Origin: Phallus indusiatus
Taxonomy: Eukaryota; Basidiomycota; Agaricomycetes; Phallales; Phallaceae
Direction of reading: 5' to 3'
Assembly: GCA_027605045.1 (NCBI GenBank)
Contig: JAQFWX010000120.1
Location: 1 to 64,000, forward strand
Length of the DNA stretch: 64,000 nucleotides
Shown here in pieces: positions 61,319 through 64,000 of the stretch; positions within the stretch are counted from its first letter, which is position 1, and the number at the start of each line of letters is the position of its first letter. Under the pieces are notes generated by a model. That model saw only the letters and a list, made by a program, of their open reading frames with translations, made no database searches and had not been told where the DNA came from. The translations under genes were made by a program, and so were the position numbers.

Positions 61319-62396
61319 CAATGTCATCTTGCAAGATAAAAAAAAAAGCGTGAAGGGACACTCGTTCATAATAGCAAAATCATAAACTTGGGGACTAGTT
61401 AGGTACACGCGTCTTTTTATGGTGCTAACGATTTAATATTTCCAAGATGGAACCAACTTGAGCCTGCTTTGATAGTGCTTGCTAAGTTTATTGCCAGTGT
61501 CAAAAGTTTATTTTGGCATAGATATAGGGAAAAGTATACTTGGATCAGCTTCATCTCTGGCACGGACTTGTTAGTAGGTCTGGGCGTGTGCCGTGAGTGA
61601 CGGCATAAACCCTGTAAGGAAGTCGAATCTGGGGATTTAAGAAGGCGTAGACCCTCCCTTAAAAAAAACCAGGTCACGGGAATTTGTATTTTTGTTTTTG
61701 GCAATTGTATTTTTACTCCTGAACTGAGATAGAATATCAGTTGTAGATAAGGCAAGTGATAGTGATAACGGGTATCATGACGGTGGGTACGAGATGCATG
61801 CTGAAGAACTTTGAAGTTGAGCGGAGTCCGACCGTGTCAAGTCTTGAATTCGAGAAGGACGACACAGGATGGGAGCGGAGTGACGTATATGAAGACAGCA
61901 GTTCTAGTTGTGGCAAAACGCCGATGTGCTGTAGATCCCTTGTACTTGTTCCTTCTTTCCTCTCTGATGCACGTCGAAACGGAGGTCGGACAGATTAAGC
62001 ACCCGGCGTTCTTAGATCCGTTCGTCCGGGATGCATTCAATTGTAGTTTATTACTGGCCGACCGACGAATAACACAGGGTGTGTCTTTCGTAAGTGGCAC
62101 AGTCTTTTTGCTGGTGTGCCAATCATTTGCTTGGGTTCTGGCACACACTATTATCGTTATCGGTGCGTCGGGCGTATACTTTTGTGGCTGTTGCTCTCTC
62201 CGCGTGGGCGTCTGGAGAGCAGAAACCCATGGACACCCACACGATTCCCCCGTGGGTATATGTAAACAACAAACCCCGTTGCAGAGTGACACACTCAAGC
62301 ACCCCCAAATCCGGTTTTTAAAAAAAAATTCAAATCGTCCGACTAACTCTTTCCTCACTCTTCCTTCTACCTTCTACCTTCCACCTCCCTTATACG

Positions 62397-64000
62397 ATGC
62401 TCGCCATCGTTCGCTCTTTCGTACGCCCCTTGGCATATCGTTCCACTAAATTCCCAATAGAAACTATCGTCGCGACATTTGTCTTCACAACACTCGCATA
62501 CTTTCACATAATCCACGCTATCAAACATTCCGCATTTCTCTCCTCTCCGACCGTTTCGCACGTCCTCCGTCCCGCTTTTGCAAGTCGTACAGGCGCATCG
62601 TGGGTCTCAGTCCCAGAAACAGACGTCTTTTCCGCCGAACTTGTTCAAATCTCGTTTAAACCTTTATACGGCACAAACCTCTCCAGCTCAGACTCGGAGA
62701 CACAAGATGGTTTAACTGCTCTCATATCCTATCTCACGAAAAACATTCAAACTCAGGATAACGGACTCTCTTACGAGAATGGTTTATGCTACAAGACCAC
62801 CACTCCCTCAGCAGAATGTTTTAGCATGTACGAGCCTGAATCTCGTTTACTCACGTTGGCATTTCTGCCTGGATCCCGCGAGGCCTGGTCCGCTGCTCTC
62901 GCATTGCAACATTCCGTTATTCAACAATCCTTCCATTTTCAGGCTGAACCCGCTCACTCGTCTAATCCCGAGTCTATAGCCGAAATGCGCAGCGGTAAAT
63001 GGGTCGCATATGCCGCTCGAGCTTTCGTTCTTCGCTTTTGGGATTTAATTCAAGTCAGTTTGCAAAATCATATATTTTTCTTTTTTTAACATGTATTAAT
63101 AATTTGATATAGCGAGCTGATAGCGCCGATATTCTCGTCGTCTTGTTGGGTTACATCCTCATGCACGGCACTTTTATCCGCCTCTTCCTCACAGGTCGCA
63201 AACTCGGCTCAACACTCTGGCTTCCAACTGCTATTCTCAGTTCATCTGTCGGAGCATTCATACTCAGTTTACCTATTGCTTCCTATCTTAATATCCCTCT
63301 CGATCCTATTTGTCTATCAGAGGCTCTTCCATTCTTCGTTATAGCTATCGGCTTCGATAAAGCGCTTCAACTCGCACGTGCAGTGTATACGCATCCTCAT
63401 TTTCATCTTCCCGCGCCTTCTGAGAACGCATCATCGTCATCATCCTCTTCCACAACCACGACCACCTCTTCTGATGGTAAAACGCTACCCATTAAACCAT
63501 CCCACTTGGTCGTCCTCGAAGCGCTCGACTCATTCTCACCTTCCATAGTCCGCGACTTTGCTATTGAAATAGCCGTGCTTTTGGCAGGAGCGAACAGCCG
63601 CGTTACAGGATTACGAGAATTCTGCGCGCTCGCTGCGTTGATTCTGACGCTCGATTGTGTGGCGCTGTGTACTTTTTACGCCGCTATTTTAACCGTCTTG
63701 GTAGAAGTCGGGCGTATTGCCAAATTAACGGAGGAAGGTCGCAACAGCAAGACTCCCAACAAAGTCTCGACTCCCGGAGTACAACAGCAGCCTCTCCTCG
63801 GGATACTTAGACGCACTCCCAGATCTCCTACTTCCACCTCCTCCGATTCGAGTGCTACACACACTATTTCCGAGCCTGATGCAGAACAGAAACCTAAATT
63901 GGAGAATCCAGCAGGAAGACTCAAGTTGTTATTAATCATTTCCTTTTTAACGCTCCATTCGCTCAATATGCTGTCCACGCTTACACCGGATGTTGCACTC
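62397..64000 (+). CDS. HMG1: HMG-CoA reductase, N-terminal membrane domain (runs off the window)
   Basis: Exons 62397..63053 and 63113..64000 and beyond; 515 codons visible. The N-terminus (MLAIVRSFVRPLAYRS) leads into a first membrane helix (IETIVATFVFTTLAYF), then a long lumenal loop with one possible N-glycosylation site. After the intron comes the sterol-sensing domain: DILVVLLGYILMHGTFIRLF, GAFILSLPIASY, LPFFVIAIGFDKALQLAR, and further helices (DFAIEIAVLLAGA; ALILTLDCVALCTFYAAILT). The catalytic domain lies outside the window. Family role: rate-limiting step of the mevalonate pathway, in the ER membrane; the SSD is the sterol-responsive part. Two Ser/Thr-rich cytosolic loops (about 63430-63470, 63730-63880) are insertions typical for fungi. 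Confidence 0.93.

Larger units (their letters stand above)
58530..62396. other. 3.9-kb intergenic region, G-alpha to HMG-CoA reductase
   Basis: Both flanking genes are transcribed away from this region, so it must contain both promoters. Short tandem repeats lie at 58612-58629 (GGAC), 59355-59388 (CCAT/CCGT) and 60759-60785 (GAGCT). A hairpin-forming inverted repeat is at 61160-61318. A 187-codon open frame at 59958-60521 has no recognisable domain and is not called as a gene. A pyrimidine-rich stretch at 62341-62394 directly precedes the HMGR start codon, as in many strongly expressed fungal genes. Confidence 0.45.

Noticed and set aside
61811..62449. 212-codon plus-strand open frame overlapping the HMGR start
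   Set aside because: Overlaps the HMGR signal region in another frame and shows no motif; taken as promoter/5' UTR sequence.

Overview
The window is nuclear DNA from a filamentous basidiomycete, most likely an Agaricomycete. Evidence: genes are split by many short (about 45-70 nt) GT-AG introns on both strands. Housekeeping proteins are fungal (eL42, Sin1/AVO1, Fab1, Trm4). Basidiomycete-type families are present, namely a FunK1 protein kinase relic and two DUF6533 membrane proteins. I see no rRNA, tRNA or CRISPR array. All gene models were built by hand from splice sites, reading-frame continuity and recalled family motifs; no database search was possible.

Layout. 1-16: first codons of a gene leaving the window. 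0.9-8.2 kb: metaxin-like protein, acylphosphatase, TORC2 subunit Sin1/AVO1, ribosomal protein eL42 and the scavenger decapping enzyme DcpS. 9-13.3 kb: secreted GH18 chitinase, flavin monooxygenase-like protein with one frameshift, mitochondrial uS8m. 13.5-21.7 kb: a Fab1-type lipid kinase facing a secreted GH51 arabinofuranosidase with 22 exons. 22.6-36.7 kb: nuclear-looking unknown protein, MSH2, tRNA m5C methyltransferase Trm4/NSUN2, EF-hand-like protein, KHDC4-like KH protein, guanylate kinase. 36.9-45.7 kb: USP16-type ubiquitin protease, broken FunK1 kinase, SNAPC4-like Myb protein. 46-53.4 kb: two duplicated DUF6533 genes separated by a 1565-bp non-autonomous Tc1/mariner-type element. 56.4-58.5 kb: an unusual G-alpha. 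62.4-64 kb: the start of HMG-CoA reductase with its sterol-sensing domain.

The genes do not form an operon or an obvious secondary-metabolite cluster. Most are unrelated housekeeping genes in divergent or convergent pairs with very short spacers (104 bp between eL42 and DcpS start codons; 78 bp between Fab1 and GH51 stop codons). The accessory part is 41-54 kb (FunK1 relic, DUF6533 duplication, transposable element).

Most unusual observations: two probable 3-nt microexons in the GH51 gene, each restoring a family-conserved residue; a G-alpha with Ser in place of the catalytic Gln plus a long Ser/His-rich insert; a Fab1-like kinase without FYVE and chaperonin domains; three GC-AG introns; and a mariner-like element whose 225-bp arms carry an inverted 12-mer at each end.
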